Shown one piece after another: positions 7,759-16,474 of a DNA stretch of 64,000 bases. The translations under genes and the position numbers were made by a program. The notes below the pieces were generated by a model. That model was not told where the DNA came from, made no database searches, and was given only the letters and a program-made list of their open reading frames with translations. This DNA is from Clostridiales bacterium (GTDB taxonomy: Bacteria > Bacillota > Clostridia > Oscillospirales > Ruminococcaceae), in the NCBI GenBank assembly GCA_019423685.1, contig JAHZAY010000002.1, positions 57,942 through 121,941 of the forward strand, in the 5' to 3' direction. Each line of letters begins with the position of its first letter. The first letter of the stretch is position 1.

Positions 7759-9042
7759 TTGGAGAAATATGTAATTAACGGTGGAAATACCCTCCATGGG
7801 GAAGTGGAGATCAGCGGAGCAAAGAACGCTGCGGTTGCAATCATCCCGGCGACCGTGCTGGCGCAGGATGTCTGCGTCATTGAGAACGTGCCAAATATCA
7901 GCGATGTCACCATCCTGTTTCAGATATTAAATGACCTGGGCGCAAAGGTGCGCTATGTGGGAAAAAATACAGTAGAAATTGATACCCGCAACATTACCGA
8001 GCCGGTGGTTCCTTATGAATCGGCCCGGCGACTGCGCGCGTCCTATTATTTTCTGGGGGCCTTTCTGGGCCGCTTTGGGGAGGCGCACGTCTCCCCTCCG
8101 GGAGGCTGCAACTTTGGTGTGCGCCCGATCGATCAGCACATCAAGGGCTTTGAAGCGCTGGGCGCCACCGTCACCACCGATTACGGCTTTATCAATGCAA
8201 GTTGTGAAGAGATGTTCGGTTCCCACATCTATCTGGATGTCGTTTCGGTTGGCGCAACGGTCAACATTATGTTGGCCGCAGTGCGCGCAAAGGGCCTGAC
8301 CATTCTGGAAAATGCCGCCAAAGAGCCGCACATCGTCGACCTTGCAAACTTCTTAAACTCGATGGGTGCCGATGTGCGCGGCGCCGGTACCGACGTCATC
8401 AAGATTCACGGCGTGGACATCATGCACGGCTCGGTCTATCCGATCATTCCGGATCAGATCGAGGCAGGCACCTATATGGCGATGACCGCAGCGGCGGGCG
8501 GAGAGGTGCTCATCAAAAACGTCATTCCAAAGCATCTGGAAGCCATCACCGACAAACTGATTCAGACTGGCTGCGAGATAGAGGAGTACGACGATTCCAT
8601 CCTGGTGCGCCGTACAGGGCCATTAAAAAAGACCAATATCAAGACGCTGCCGCACCCCGGTTTCCCGACCGATATGCAGCCGCAGATGACGACCCTTCTC
8701 TCTGTTGCCCAGGGGACAAGCATTGTGACCGAGGGCGTGTGGGACAACCGCTTTAAGTATGTGGACGAGCTGCACCGGATGGGCGCAAAGATCCAAGTGG
8801 ACGGCAAGGTTGCTGTCGTGGAGGGCGTCGAGCAGCTTTCAGGTGCACAGGTCAAGGCGACCGACCTGAGAGGTGGTGTCGCGCTGGTACAAGCCGCCCT
8901 GATTGCCAAAGGAGTATCGGAAATTGAGGATATCTATTGGGTCGAGCGCGGGTATGAGGACCTGGTAGGCAAATTGAGAGGAATCGGCGCAGATATCCGC
9001 AAGATCAGTGTGCCGGACGGAGTCTTTGCGCAAAACGCATAA
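7759..9042 (+). CDS. murA: UDP-N-acetylglucosamine 1-carboxyvinyltransferase
   Basis: MurA transfers enolpyruvate from PEP to UDP-GlcNAc, the first committed step of peptidoglycan synthesis in the cytoplasm. The 427-aa length and sequence fit the family: N-terminal GGNTLHGEVEISGAKNAA, the catalytic loop PPGGCNFGVRPIDQHIKGFEALGA with the PEP-reactive Cys (fosfomycin target) near residue 119, and the PHPGFPTDMQPQ block. The start is TTG at 7759 with AAGGGGA upstream. Firmicutes often have two paralogues (MurA and MurZ); the sequence alone does not let me decide which this is. It is followed directly by a strong terminator. Confidence 0.97.
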   Translation: MEKYVINGGNTLHGEVEISGAKNAAVAIIPATVLAQDVCVIENVPNISDVTILFQILNDLGAKVRYVGKNTVEIDTRNITEPVVPYESARRLRASYYFLGAFLGRFGEAHVSPPGGCNFGVRPIDQHIKGFEALGATVTTDYGFINASCEEMFGSHIYLDVVSVGATVNIMLAAVRAKGLTILENAAKEPHIVDLANFLNSMGADVRGAGTDVIKIHGVDIMHGSVYPIIPDQIEAGTYMAMTAAAGGEVLIKNVIPKHLEAITDKLIQTGCEIEEYDDSILVRRTGPLKKTNIKTLPHPGFPTDMQPQMTTLLSVAQGTSIVTEGVWDNRFKYVDELHRMGAKIQVDGKVAVVEGVEQLSGAQVKATDLRGGVALVQAALIAKGVSEIEDIYWVERGYEDLVGKLRGIGADIRKISVPDGVFAQNA

Positions 9043-9062
9043 ATTAAAAAATTACGTAAAAA

Positions 9063-9093
9063 AGGACAGCCCCAAAAGGGGGCTGTCCTTTTT
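9063..9093 (+). terminator. Terminator of murA
   Basis: An 11-bp stem AGGACAGCCCC/GGGGCTGTCCT with a short A-rich loop is followed by TTTTT. Confidence 0.93.
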
Positions 9094-9199
9094 GCATCCA
9101 TAGCTTTTTTCACTTTTTAAAGAGCAGTTGTGGAAAACGGGCGACTTGTTTTAGCTGAAAGCGGGGAGTTTACAATCTCTTTTGCAAACAGTGTTGGGA

Positions 9200-9991
9200 C
9201 TACTTTAACACAATCGGTTGGCTGACCTCATTGCGGCTGGCAACCTGAAGGGTAAATTCGCCACTTTCCATTCCGCTTTGCAGCAACGCCTGCTCGGAGG
9301 CCTGATGGGCAAGCAGACCGAGATTGTTGTTCTGGCTTAGATGCCCGAGGACAAAATGCCGTGCACCGCTCTGGGCAAGCGCTGGGAGGGCAGCGGCACA
9401 ATCGGTGTTGGAGAGATGGCCGCTTTTAGATTGGATGCGCCGCTTGAGATAATAGGGATAACTGGAAGCGAGGATCATGCCGTCGTCGTAGTTGGATTCC
9501 AGCATGATGGTCTGGCAGCCATTGAGCCCTTCATGGACGGCATCGGTGTATACGCCCAGATCGGTTGCAAAGCCGACCTCCTGTCTGTCCGGCAAGCTGA
9601 TGCGGTATCCCAGACTTCCTACACTGTCGTGGCTGGTGGCGAAGGGCCGCACCAGCATATCCCCGACCCAGAAGCCCTCCGGGTCCGCTTCGATGAGGGG
9701 AAGCCCTTCCGGGAGCGTTACATTTTGCCGCAGGTACTCCAGCACCGGCGCAGAGGCATAGAGGGGAAGAGGGTATTTTTTTAAAAAGACACGCAGACCT
9801 TTGATGTGGTCGGAGTGTTCGTGGGTGATCAGAATCCCTTTGAGTTTGGACAGGTCCGCGTCGAGAGAGCGCAAGGCACTCAAGGCGGCGCGGCAGCTGA
9901 CGCCGAGGTCGATGAGCAGCGAGCTGTTTTCAGAATCTAAGTAGGTGCTGTTGCCGCTGCTTCCGCTGTAGAGCGGACAGAATATTGCCAT
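9200..9991 (-). CDS. MBL-fold metallo-hydrolase, YycJ/WalJ type
   Basis: This 263-aa metallo-beta-lactamase-fold protein has the N-terminal LYSGSSGNSTYL motif and the metal-binding THEHSDHIKGL (about 55-65), with further ligands in ATSHDSVGS and LGHLSQNNN. That combination is typical of YycJ/WalJ, usually linked with cell division or the WalRK system, although here no walRK genes are near. A nuclease activity has been proposed for relatives. It stands alone between murA and an Rrf2 regulator. Confidence 0.85.
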   Translation of the reverse strand: MAIFCPLYSGSSGNSTYLDSENSSLLIDLGVSCRAALSALRSLDADLSKLKGILITHEHSDHIKGLRVFLKKYPLPLYASAPVLEYLRQNVTLPEGLPLIEADPEGFWVGDMLVRPFATSHDSVGSLGYRISLPDRQEVGFATDLGVYTDAVHEGLNGCQTIMLESNYDDGMILASSYPYYLKRRIQSKSGHLSNTDCAAALPALAQSGARHFVLGHLSQNNNLGLLAHQASEQALLQSGMESGEFTLQVASRNEVSQPIVLK

Positions 9992-10079
9992 GGGGAAGGC
10001 CTCCTATTGTATACAGGTTCTGCAAGAAATTTTAGCACAGCACAGGATAAAACGCAACTGCGCCGCACCGCTTGTGACA

Positions 10080-10105
10080 AAAAAAGGCCCCCAGAACAGG
10101 GGGCC
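10080..10105 (-). terminator. Terminator of the Rrf2 gene
   Basis: On the minus strand GGCCCCC/GGGGGCC (10105-10086, 6-nt loop) is followed by seven Ts, 11 nt after the Rrf2 stop codon. Confidence 0.9.
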
Positions 10106-10115
10106 GGCGAATGGA

Positions 10116-10511
10116 CTATTGCACAAAATCGGAGAACTTATAGGAGTACAGCTTTTTCCGCACATCCTCGGAGATTTCGCGGAAAATTCTCTGGAACTTG
10201 CAGCACTGGCCGTTCCGGGCACAGGTGTATTCCCCCGTGACACAGCGGTTGAGGGTATAGCGGCCCTCGATGACCTCGATGACCTCGCCCAGCGAGATCT
10301 GATCCAGCTCTTTTCCGATTTCGTAGCCACCCTGGGTGCCCTTAAAGGACTTGATGATGCCCGCGGCGACCAGTTTGCGCAGAATCTTTAAGGAGAAGCG
10401 CAGTGTCACACCGGTCATCTCCGAGATGGTTTTGGCGTCCAGCCGCCGCTGATTCTGCGCCAGCACCTGTACGATGCGGATCGCGTAATCGGCTTCCAAA
10501 GTAATATGCAC
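10116..10511 (-). CDS. Rrf2 family transcriptional regulator
   Basis: The 131-aa protein has an N-terminal winged helix (residues 1-80, LEADYAIRIVQVLAQ and the recognition helix LRFSLKILRKLVAAGIIKS) and a GGYEIGK wing, followed by a Cys-bearing segment C-x7-C-x5-CC (about residues 90-108). Members with clustered cysteines, such as IscR, NsrR and RsrR, bind an iron-sulfur cluster; whether this one does is inference. The GTG at 10511 was chosen since GAGGTG lies 6 nt upstream; the frame's first GTG (10520) falls inside that site. The promoter has a palindrome over the -10, suggesting autoregulation. No target operon is evident beside it. Confidence 0.88.
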   Translation of the reverse strand: MHITLEADYAIRIVQVLAQNQRRLDAKTISEMTGVTLRFSLKILRKLVAAGIIKSFKGTQGGYEIGKELDQISLGEVIEVIEGRYTLNRCVTGEYTCARNGQCCKFQRIFREISEDVRKKLYSYKFSDFVQ

Positions 10512-10570
10512 GTCTTTCACCTCACATGGAATCGCCGTCCGGCAGATAAAGGGTGATACCTTACCTTTTT

Positions 10571-10599
10571 AGTGTACAATACACTTTGCCAATTGTCAA
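10571..10599 (-). promoter_or_regulatory. Promoter and palindrome of the Rrf2 gene
   Basis: On the minus strand TTGACA (10599-10594), a 17-nt spacer and TACACT (10576-10571) form a strong promoter. The -10 is one arm of the palindrome AGTGTA-N3-TACACT (10571-10585), a plausible operator. The rest of the 318-nt gap to the next gene holds a weaker extended -10 (TGG-TAAAAT, 10763-10768) for the C1 peptidase. Confidence 0.68.
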
Positions 10600-10829
10600 G
10601 CGATTGAGGCAGTTTTTTTCTGTTGCTGGTGGAAGAGCGAGAAGAAGGGTGCAAAAGTTGCTATTTTGTCTAAAGTGAGAAAAAAAGAAGTAGCTTGTTG
10701 CGCAAGATGACAAAAATTTTGTCGGAACAGAAAAAAATATATCCATTTTTCCAAATTAGTGGTAAAATGGTGCTAGGGTAAAGCGCCAACAGCCGCTCGC
10801 CCTCACTATCTTTGAAGGAGTGATTGATT

Positions 10830-12167
10830 GTGAACACCAATATTACAATGGAAAACCTCAACCAGTTTGAGGAGGCCTTTGACAAAAATCCAGTAAACGT
10901 GGTTGCAATGAATGCGGTTACCGCAAACGGCATCAACGCCAGCGCCACCAATTACCAGATTCCGCGCAAGGATCAGCATGAATTTTCTATCAGCCTCAAA
11001 CAGGGAAAGGTTACCAATCAGAAGAAGAGTGGACGCTGCTGGATGTTTGCTGCGCTCAATTGCCTGCGGTTCTCGGTTATGAAGAAACTGAACCTGGACA
11101 CCTTCGAGATTTCCCAGAGCTACACCCTCTTTTACGATAAACTGGAAAAAGCCAACTACTTTTTGGAGAGCATCCTGGAGACTCTGGACGAGCCAACCAG
11201 CGGCAGACTGATTGCGCACCTGCTTTCTGCACCGCTCAACGACGGCGGTCAGTGGGATATGCTGTGCAACCTGGTCGACAAATACGGCCTGGTTCCAAAG
11301 AACGCAATGCCAGAGACTGCTGTTTCCTCTGCAACCCAGGAAATGAACGGTTATATGACCGAAAAATTGCGTGAATTTGCCTGCCAGCTGCGCGGTGCAC
11401 ACAAAAAAGGCGCTTCTGCTGAAGAACTGCGCGCAAAGAAGGATGAGATGGTAGCCACCATCTACAACATCCTTTGCATCTGCATTGGCAAACCGCCGAA
11501 GACCTTTGACTTCGAGTGGAGAGACAAAGATGGCAACTTCTATCGCGACTGCGGCCTGACCCCAAAACAGTTCTATGAGAAGTATGTCGATGTCAACGTA
11601 GATGACTACATCAGCTTGATCAACGCCCCAACAGAGGACAAACCTTTCTACAAGAGCTACAGCGTCAGCTATCTGGGCAACGTCAAGGAAGGTCGCCCTG
11701 TAAAATATGTCAACCTGCCAATCGAGGAGCTCAAAAAAGCTGCCATTGCACAGATGCAGGCAGGCGAACCGGTATGGTTTGGATGCGACGTCGGCAAGCG
11801 CGGTTCCCGCACCGGCGGTATCCTGGATCTGGACATCTACAATCTGGATGGCCTGCTTGGCACCCATTTCGGCATGAACAAGGCAGAGCGCCTGGACTAT
11901 GGTCAGAGCTTGATGACCCATGCGATGGTATTCCAGGGCGTCAACCTGGATGAGAACGGCAAGCCAAACCGCTGGAGAGTAGAAAACAGCTGGGGCGAGG
12001 ATGCCTGCAAAGACGGTTACTATGTTATGACCGACGATTGGTTCAACGAGTACACCTATCAGATCGTTGTCAACAAGAAATATTTGCCAAAAGAGGTTTT
12101 GGACATCTACGCTTCCGAGCCAAAGATGCTGGAGCCATGGGATCCAATGGGTTCTCTGGCAGAATAG
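10830..12167 (+). CDS. pepC: C1 family aminopeptidase (PepC / bleomycin hydrolase type)
   Basis: A cytoplasmic cysteine aminopeptidase of about 445 aa, the usual length of PepC/BLMH. The papain-type catalytic residues are visible: Cys in NQKKSGRCWMFAALNCLR (about residue 68), His in SLMTHAMVFQGV and Asn in WRVENSWGED. It trims peptides from the N terminus and can inactivate bleomycin. The GTG at 10830 lies 9 nt from GAAGGAG; a TTG at 10824 is too close. The gene is monocistronic with its own terminator, and its codon use is biased toward abundant tRNAs, suggesting strong expression. Confidence 0.95.
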   Translation: MNTNITMENLNQFEEAFDKNPVNVVAMNAVTANGINASATNYQIPRKDQHEFSISLKQGKVTNQKKSGRCWMFAALNCLRFSVMKKLNLDTFEISQSYTLFYDKLEKANYFLESILETLDEPTSGRLIAHLLSAPLNDGGQWDMLCNLVDKYGLVPKNAMPETAVSSATQEMNGYMTEKLREFACQLRGAHKKGASAEELRAKKDEMVATIYNILCICIGKPPKTFDFEWRDKDGNFYRDCGLTPKQFYEKYVDVNVDDYISLINAPTEDKPFYKSYSVSYLGNVKEGRPVKYVNLPIEELKKAAIAQMQAGEPVWFGCDVGKRGSRTGGILDLDIYNLDGLLGTHFGMNKAERLDYGQSLMTHAMVFQGVNLDENGKPNRWRVENSWGEDACKDGYYVMTDDWFNEYTYQIVVNKKYLPKEVLDIYASEPKMLEPWDPMGSLAE

Positions 12168-12183
12168 TATTTGCCAATTAAAA

Positions 12184-12211
12184 AGGAGGAGCAACTGCTC
12201 CTCCTTTTTTT
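12184..12211 (+). terminator. Terminator of pepC
   Basis: AGGAGGAGC/GCTCCTCCT with an AACT loop and a following run of seven Ts. A-rich sequence upstream allows some function for the convergent cls gene. Confidence 0.92.
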
Positions 12212-12234
12212 GTACTTTTTTGAGGGTGAAACGA

Positions 12235-13830
12235 TCACATCAAAGGTGCGAAGGCACGCAGCATCGAACGCAGAATGCGGACAGGCGCCTTGACTGCGGC
12301 GACCTTCTCGAGGGTGATTTCTTCGCAGATGTTTTGTGTGCGCAGGATGTCGTCCTTTACCTGTGCCACAACCGGAGAGAGGTAAAATGCAACGCCGCAC
12401 TCAAAGTGGAGGTAAAAGCTGCGAAAGTCCACATTGGTGGTGCCGACCACTGCCGTTGTGTCATCCGAGACAAACATCTTGGCGTGGATAAATCCAGGTG
12501 TATATTCGAAGATGCGGACCCCCGCCTCCAGAAGCTGTTTGTAATGTGAGCGGGTCACCATGTGCACATACCATTTGTCGGGGACATGCGGGGTGATAAT
12601 GCGCACATCCACCCCGCTCTGTGCTGCAAGGCAGATGGCGGTGAGCATCTCATTGTCCAAAATCAGGTATGGCGTTGTGATGTAAACATACTGGCGTGCG
12701 TGGTTGAGAATCTGCATATAGACGTGCTCCGCCAGATTGCAGGAATCCAGAGGGCTATCTCCGTACGGCTGCACAAAGCCGGAGCAGGTGTAGTGCTCGG
12801 TGGGGAGAAAGTCTGCAAGCGAGAGGGTTTCGCGGCAGCTAAACTGCCAGAGCTCCAGAAACATCTCGCTCAAACCCAGCACCGCCTCACCGCGCAGCAG
12901 CACGGCGGTATCTTTCCAATGGCCGTACCGTTCCTGCTCGTTGATGTATTCATCTGCGAGGTTGATGCCGCCGGTGAAGCCGACGTTGCCGTCGATGACA
13001 CAGATCTTTCGGTGGTCGCGGTAGTTGGTTGCTGCATTGAGCTGGGGGTGGAAGGGGTTGAAGATGCCGACCTCAAAGCCCTTTTGGCGCAGGTAGTCCG
13101 GGTAGAGTGCCGGCAATGTTGTCACACAGCCGACGTCGTCGTAGAGGATGCGGATTTGGACGCCGTGGTCGCGGCGCTGTTCCAGCACCTTAAAGATGGA
13201 GTCCCACATCTTGCCGGGGTGGATGATAAAGTACTCGAGCAGGATAAATTTTTGCGCCTTTCGGAGTTCTTCCAGCAATTTGGCATAAAAGGCCTCTCCG
13301 CTCGGGAAGTATTCCACCTCGGTGTTTTCGTAGAGATTAAAGCCAGAAACCCGCTGGATATATCCGGCCTGCCGTGCCAGCATGGGGTAGCGCGCTGCAA
13401 GGCGGTCGATCGGCTGCTCTCCCGGTTTAGGGGCCAGAACAGGCTGACCGTGGTCGCGGTGAAACAGCGACTGGGTGTACCGCTCGATCTGCTGGGCCAT
13501 GCGGCGGCTGTTGCGCTTCATGCCGAACATCAGATAGAAGATGCCGCCGACAAGAGGCACCGCCATAATCAGGATGATCCAGGAGATTTTATAGGAAGGG
13601 TTGTCCTCTCTGGGGAGGATACACAGCACCATGAGAAAGCTTAAAAACTTGAAGATGATGCTGACCCAATATTGGCGGGTGCCAAGCTCTACCAGGGCAT
13701 ACAGCAGGACAAACAGCTGGAGCAGGATGAGCACTCCGACGATGAACAGGCGGCTGGTGAGGATTTTCAGCAGCCGTTTTTTGCCGGAGCGGCGGGTGGG
13801 GATGGCGTTCTTTTGAATATGGGCGCGCAT
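12235..13830 (-). CDS. cls: Cardiolipin synthase (phospholipase D type)
   Basis: The 531-aa membrane enzyme condenses two phosphatidylglycerol molecules into cardiolipin. Two N-terminal transmembrane helices (about 25-50 and 60-90) are followed by two phospholipase D HKD motifs: HRKICVIDG in the first catalytic half and IHAKMFVSDDT in the second, with the usual GGINLADEY and TTNVDFRSF after them. The start ATG at 13830 has AAAGGA upstream. Length and layout match Gram-positive Cls. It is followed 47 nt upstream (in its own direction it lies after) by a lipoprotein gene on the same strand, but shared function is not evident. Confidence 0.95.
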   Translation of the reverse strand: MRAHIQKNAIPTRRSGKKRLLKILTSRLFIVGVLILLQLFVLLYALVELGTRQYWVSIIFKFLSFLMVLCILPREDNPSYKISWIILIMAVPLVGGIFYLMFGMKRNSRRMAQQIERYTQSLFHRDHGQPVLAPKPGEQPIDRLAARYPMLARQAGYIQRVSGFNLYENTEVEYFPSGEAFYAKLLEELRKAQKFILLEYFIIHPGKMWDSIFKVLEQRRDHGVQIRILYDDVGCVTTLPALYPDYLRQKGFEVGIFNPFHPQLNAATNYRDHRKICVIDGNVGFTGGINLADEYINEQERYGHWKDTAVLLRGEAVLGLSEMFLELWQFSCRETLSLADFLPTEHYTCSGFVQPYGDSPLDSCNLAEHVYMQILNHARQYVYITTPYLILDNEMLTAICLAAQSGVDVRIITPHVPDKWYVHMVTRSHYKQLLEAGVRIFEYTPGFIHAKMFVSDDTTAVVGTTNVDFRSFYLHFECGVAFYLSPVVAQVKDDILRTQNICEEITLEKVAAVKAPVRILRSMLRAFAPLM

Positions 13831-13877
13831 GATGGGGTTCCTTTCAATTCAATCTGTAAAGTTGTGCACTCTGCACC

Positions 13878-14831
13878 TTAGGAGGAGTATGCTTGCGGAT
13901 AGGCCTGCTGCGCCATGTTGCGCAGCTGCTCGATCATCGGCAAGCCTTTTAGGCGTATGGCAGAAAAATCGACTGGATACAGTGCCCCGCTGCGCACAGC
14001 GGGGGTATCGGCATAGATCTCGCTGTCGATGATCTGCTGTGGATCGATGCTGCTGTCATAAAAGATGATTTCAGGTTGCAGAGCTTCCTGTTCGACCTGC
14101 GGGTATTTCCACCGGGAACCGAGTTCGCCGAGGTTGAGCAGGCCCATCTGGCTGAGAAGTTGTCCTTCAAAGGTTTCTCCGGTGGCCATGGTAAGGGGGA
14201 GTCTGGCAAGCAAAATTGCCTTTTTGGGGGTGGCCACCCGCACATATTCGGCTGCGGGAGAGATTGCTGCGTCCAGAGATTGCTGGTACTGATCCCAGAA
14301 TTGCTGTGCCCGTGAAGCACCATCCGAACCATAGCAGAGGGTGAACAACTGCTGGTAGCGGGTTTTCAATTCCTCCAGCGTCTGTGGCTGCGAGAAGGTG
14401 ATGACCTGAATGCCGGCCTCTTCGAGCTGTGTTAAGCTGCTTTGACGCATCTGGCTGGAAACCAGCACCCAATCGGGTCGGGCGGAGGTGATGGCTTGGA
14501 TGTCTGGATCGAGAGCCGTTCCACAGTTGGAGGCACCGGAGGAAGAGACTCCAGCGGGGGCGTCGGAACACAGGGTACCGATGGTGTTTGCCACCCCCAT
14601 ATCCTCCAGAGCCTGCGCAAGGTCAGCGGACAGCACGGCAAAGGAGCGGGGTTTGGAAGAAACCAGGTAATCTTCTTCCCCGATCTCCAACCGGACGGGG
14701 AAGGATTCGGTTTGGGTCAATTCTGAATAATTCTGCACCTGTTGGGTCTGCGTATTGGAGCAGGAGCCCAAAAGCAGTGTGGCGCCAAACAGCAGCGCCG
14801 ACAGCAACATTTTTTTTATTCTCCGTTTCAT
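13878..14831 (-). CDS. ABC substrate-binding lipoprotein, iron-siderophore/B12 type
   Basis: The 317-aa protein begins with a positively charged signal peptide and lipobox LLGSC (Cys about residue 24), so it should be a membrane-anchored lipoprotein. The rest resembles class III periplasmic binding proteins (BtuF/FhuD/FecB fold): RSFAVLSADLAQALEDMGVANTIGTL, ITSARPDWVLVSS, then the long connecting helix and a second lobe with MATGETFEGQLLSQMGLLNLG. No permease or ATPase gene adjoins it, so it is an orphan binding protein or uses a transporter elsewhere. The ligand may be a corrinoid or siderophore, but this is not determined. A small membrane-protein gene lies 66 nt upstream. Confidence 0.82.
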   Translation of the reverse strand: MKRRIKKMLLSALLFGATLLLGSCSNTQTQQVQNYSELTQTESFPVRLEIGEEDYLVSSKPRSFAVLSADLAQALEDMGVANTIGTLCSDAPAGVSSSGASNCGTALDPDIQAITSARPDWVLVSSQMRQSSLTQLEEAGIQVITFSQPQTLEELKTRYQQLFTLCYGSDGASRAQQFWDQYQQSLDAAISPAAEYVRVATPKKAILLARLPLTMATGETFEGQLLSQMGLLNLGELGSRWKYPQVEQEALQPEIIFYDSSIDPQQIIDSEIYADTPAVRSGALYPVDFSAIRLKGLPMIEQLRNMAQQAYPQAYSS

Positions 14832-14897
14832 CCCACAAAATCCTTTCCAAATAGGGTTGCGGACAGCCTTTTTCAGCTGCCGCGGCAGGGGCCAAAA

Positions 14898-15011
14898 TTA
14901 AAGCAGGAACAGTCCGACAAGAAAGCCTGCGGCAAGGCCAACAACGACGATGGCGATCCAGAACCAAGGGCTCTGGGACAATTCCCGATTTGCGTGATCC
15001 TTTTGCTTCAT
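14898..15011 (-). CDS. Small single-span membrane protein, 37 aa
   Basis: An ATG at 15011 follows GGAGAGGT and opens a 37-codon frame. The first 14 residues are polar (MKQKDHANRELSQS) and the rest is one hydrophobic helix beginning PWFWIAIVVVG and ending with the stop at 14898. The good ribosome-binding site, sensible topology and conserved distance to the following lipoprotein gene support a real gene. I do not recognise a family. It may be cotranscribed with the lipoprotein; a TATAAT on the minus strand at 15054-15049 could be the -10. Confidence 0.6.
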   Translation of the reverse strand: MKQKDHANRELSQSPWFWIAIVVVGLAAGFLVGLFLL

Positions 15012-15189
15012 AGTACCTCTCCTCTTAAAAAAACACAAACCTCTAGAATTATTATATCATGGGACAGGGCGTTTTTCTATTCCCTTGCCGACGAAATCTT
15101 TTTGACGCATGGGGAGGAGGAGAGAGGACGAGAAGGCGTAATTGCTGAGCAATTGCTGGGCAGAGAGGCTGCAAAAGCGCCTATTATGC

Positions 15190-15222
15190 AAAAAGCCCGA
15201 GTCAAGACGACTCGGGCTTTTT
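15190..15222 (-). terminator. Terminator of tRNA-Leu
   Basis: AGCCCGAGTC/GACTCGGGCT with a 5-nt loop and A/T runs on both sides, starting immediately at the tRNA 3' end. Confidence 0.9.
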
Positions 15223-15305
15223 GGTGCGGATAACAGGACTTGAACCTGCACGGGAAACCCACTAGAGCCTAAATCTAGCGCGTCTGCCAATTCCGCCATA
15301 TCCGC
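15222..15305 (-). tRNA. tRNA-Leu (anticodon TAG)
   Basis: The minus strand folds as a class II tRNA: acceptor GCGGATA/TATCCGC, anticodon stem CTAGA/TCTAG with loop TTTAGGC (anticodon TAG, reading CUA), a long variable arm (TGGGTTTCCCG) and T-arm containing GTTCAAGTC. Discriminator A and an encoded CCA end it. A promoter precedes it and a terminator follows directly, so it is a single-gene unit. Confidence 0.95.
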
Positions 15306-15316
15306 ATAGCTTATTT

Positions 15317-15346
15317 ATTATAGCAGGGAAATGGGCTGGTGGTCAA
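15317..15346 (-). promoter_or_regulatory. Promoter of tRNA-Leu
   Basis: Minus strand TTGACC (15346-15341), 18-nt spacer, TATAAT (15322-15317), about 12 nt before the mature tRNA 5' end. Confidence 0.8.
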
Positions 15347-15362
15347 GCCTTTTTTGTCTGTT

Positions 15363-16259
15363 CTATTGTTTGGAAGCGATGCTGTGGGCGAGGGAAAAGC
15401 GCAGAAAATGTTTTTCTCGCTCTGTCAGCTGTTCGCCTTCCCGAATCGCATAGACAAATTCCATTGCAAAGCCGGGAGCCTTCAGCGGCAGATAGCAGAA
15501 ATCCTGCCGCACCGGTCCGCTCTTGCCGACAAGGGAGATGATGCTCAAATAGTCCCCGCTTTGCAGAATATCGAAGTAGCTGCCGCGATCCGAGACGGTG
15601 ATCAAGGTGGGGGAATCTCCAACCCCCAACTGCTTGAGCAGCGAGAGGGACTCCTGATCCCCATAAAAGACAAACGGATACTCCCGAAGCTGTTCGAGGG
15701 TGATGTTTTGTTCCCCGGCCAGAGGATGACCGGCGCGCATCATGACGTGTACAGGGACGTGGCGTATGAGGTTGTGCAATTGGCAGTGGTGTTCTGCAGC
15801 CCGCCTCTGGTAGTACGGCCTGGCAGCGTCCATAAATACCATCAAGGCAAGGTCCACCTGCTGCTGCGCAAGCTGTTCCATACATTCCATCAAGGGCATT
15901 TCCTGAAAGCTGTCCTGCGGTTGTGAGCCGGATTTTGCCCGCATCTCCAGAAAGCACTTCATAAAAAAGGGAGAATAGACCGAGGCAATGCGCAAGCTTT
16001 GCGGCCGATGGTCCTTGAGCGACCGCATCCGGTCGAGCTCTGCAAGGATGCGTTTGGCAGAGTCCAAAGCCTGCTTTCCAAGTGGGGTCAGCTCAACGCC
16101 GGTGCTGGTGCGGCGAAAGATGGCAAACCCCAGCTCCTCCTCGATGGATTTGATTACCCCGCTCAGGTACGGCTGGGAGACATAGAGCGATTGTGCGGCC
16201 CGATTGATCGAGCCTGTCTGTGCCACCACGGTGAGGTATTGCAGATGATTGAGATTCAT
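15363..16259 (-). CDS. LysR family transcriptional regulator
   Basis: A 298-aa LysR regulator: N-terminal winged helix (residues 1-60, NLNHLQYLTVVAQTGSINRAAQSLYVSQPYLSGVIKS split over the usual helices) and a C-terminal effector-binding domain of two subdomains (about 90-295). It is transcribed divergently from the M20 peptidase across a 215-nt AT-rich gap, the standard arrangement for a LysR protein controlling its neighbour. The effector is unknown; a peptide or amino-acid derivative would fit the neighbour. Confidence 0.92.
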   Translation of the reverse strand: MNLNHLQYLTVVAQTGSINRAAQSLYVSQPYLSGVIKSIEEELGFAIFRRTSTGVELTPLGKQALDSAKRILAELDRMRSLKDHRPQSLRIASVYSPFFMKCFLEMRAKSGSQPQDSFQEMPLMECMEQLAQQQVDLALMVFMDAARPYYQRRAAEHHCQLHNLIRHVPVHVMMRAGHPLAGEQNITLEQLREYPFVFYGDQESLSLLKQLGVGDSPTLITVSDRGSYFDILQSGDYLSIISLVGKSGPVRQDFCYLPLKAPGFAMEFVYAIREGEQLTEREKHFLRFSLAHSIASKQ

Positions 16260-16474
16260 TTCCTTTTTCCCTCCCAGAAGCTAGTCTTCGGTGGATATAT
16301 CGGTTTATGGGAATAGCGCCTTCTTCGTTATAGTATATTTATTATAACACATAAAACATTCGGGATAACTGTTTTTTTAAATAATATGATAAAGTAAAAT
16401 AAACAAAGATTTTAGTAATATAAAAAGAAAATATAGAGTATTTTACCATAACACACAGCGGAAAGGAAGGAAAG

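Noticed and set aside
12562..13644. Plus-strand open frame (360 codons) opposite cls
   Set aside because: Cardiolipin synthase with both HKD motifs occupies the other strand.
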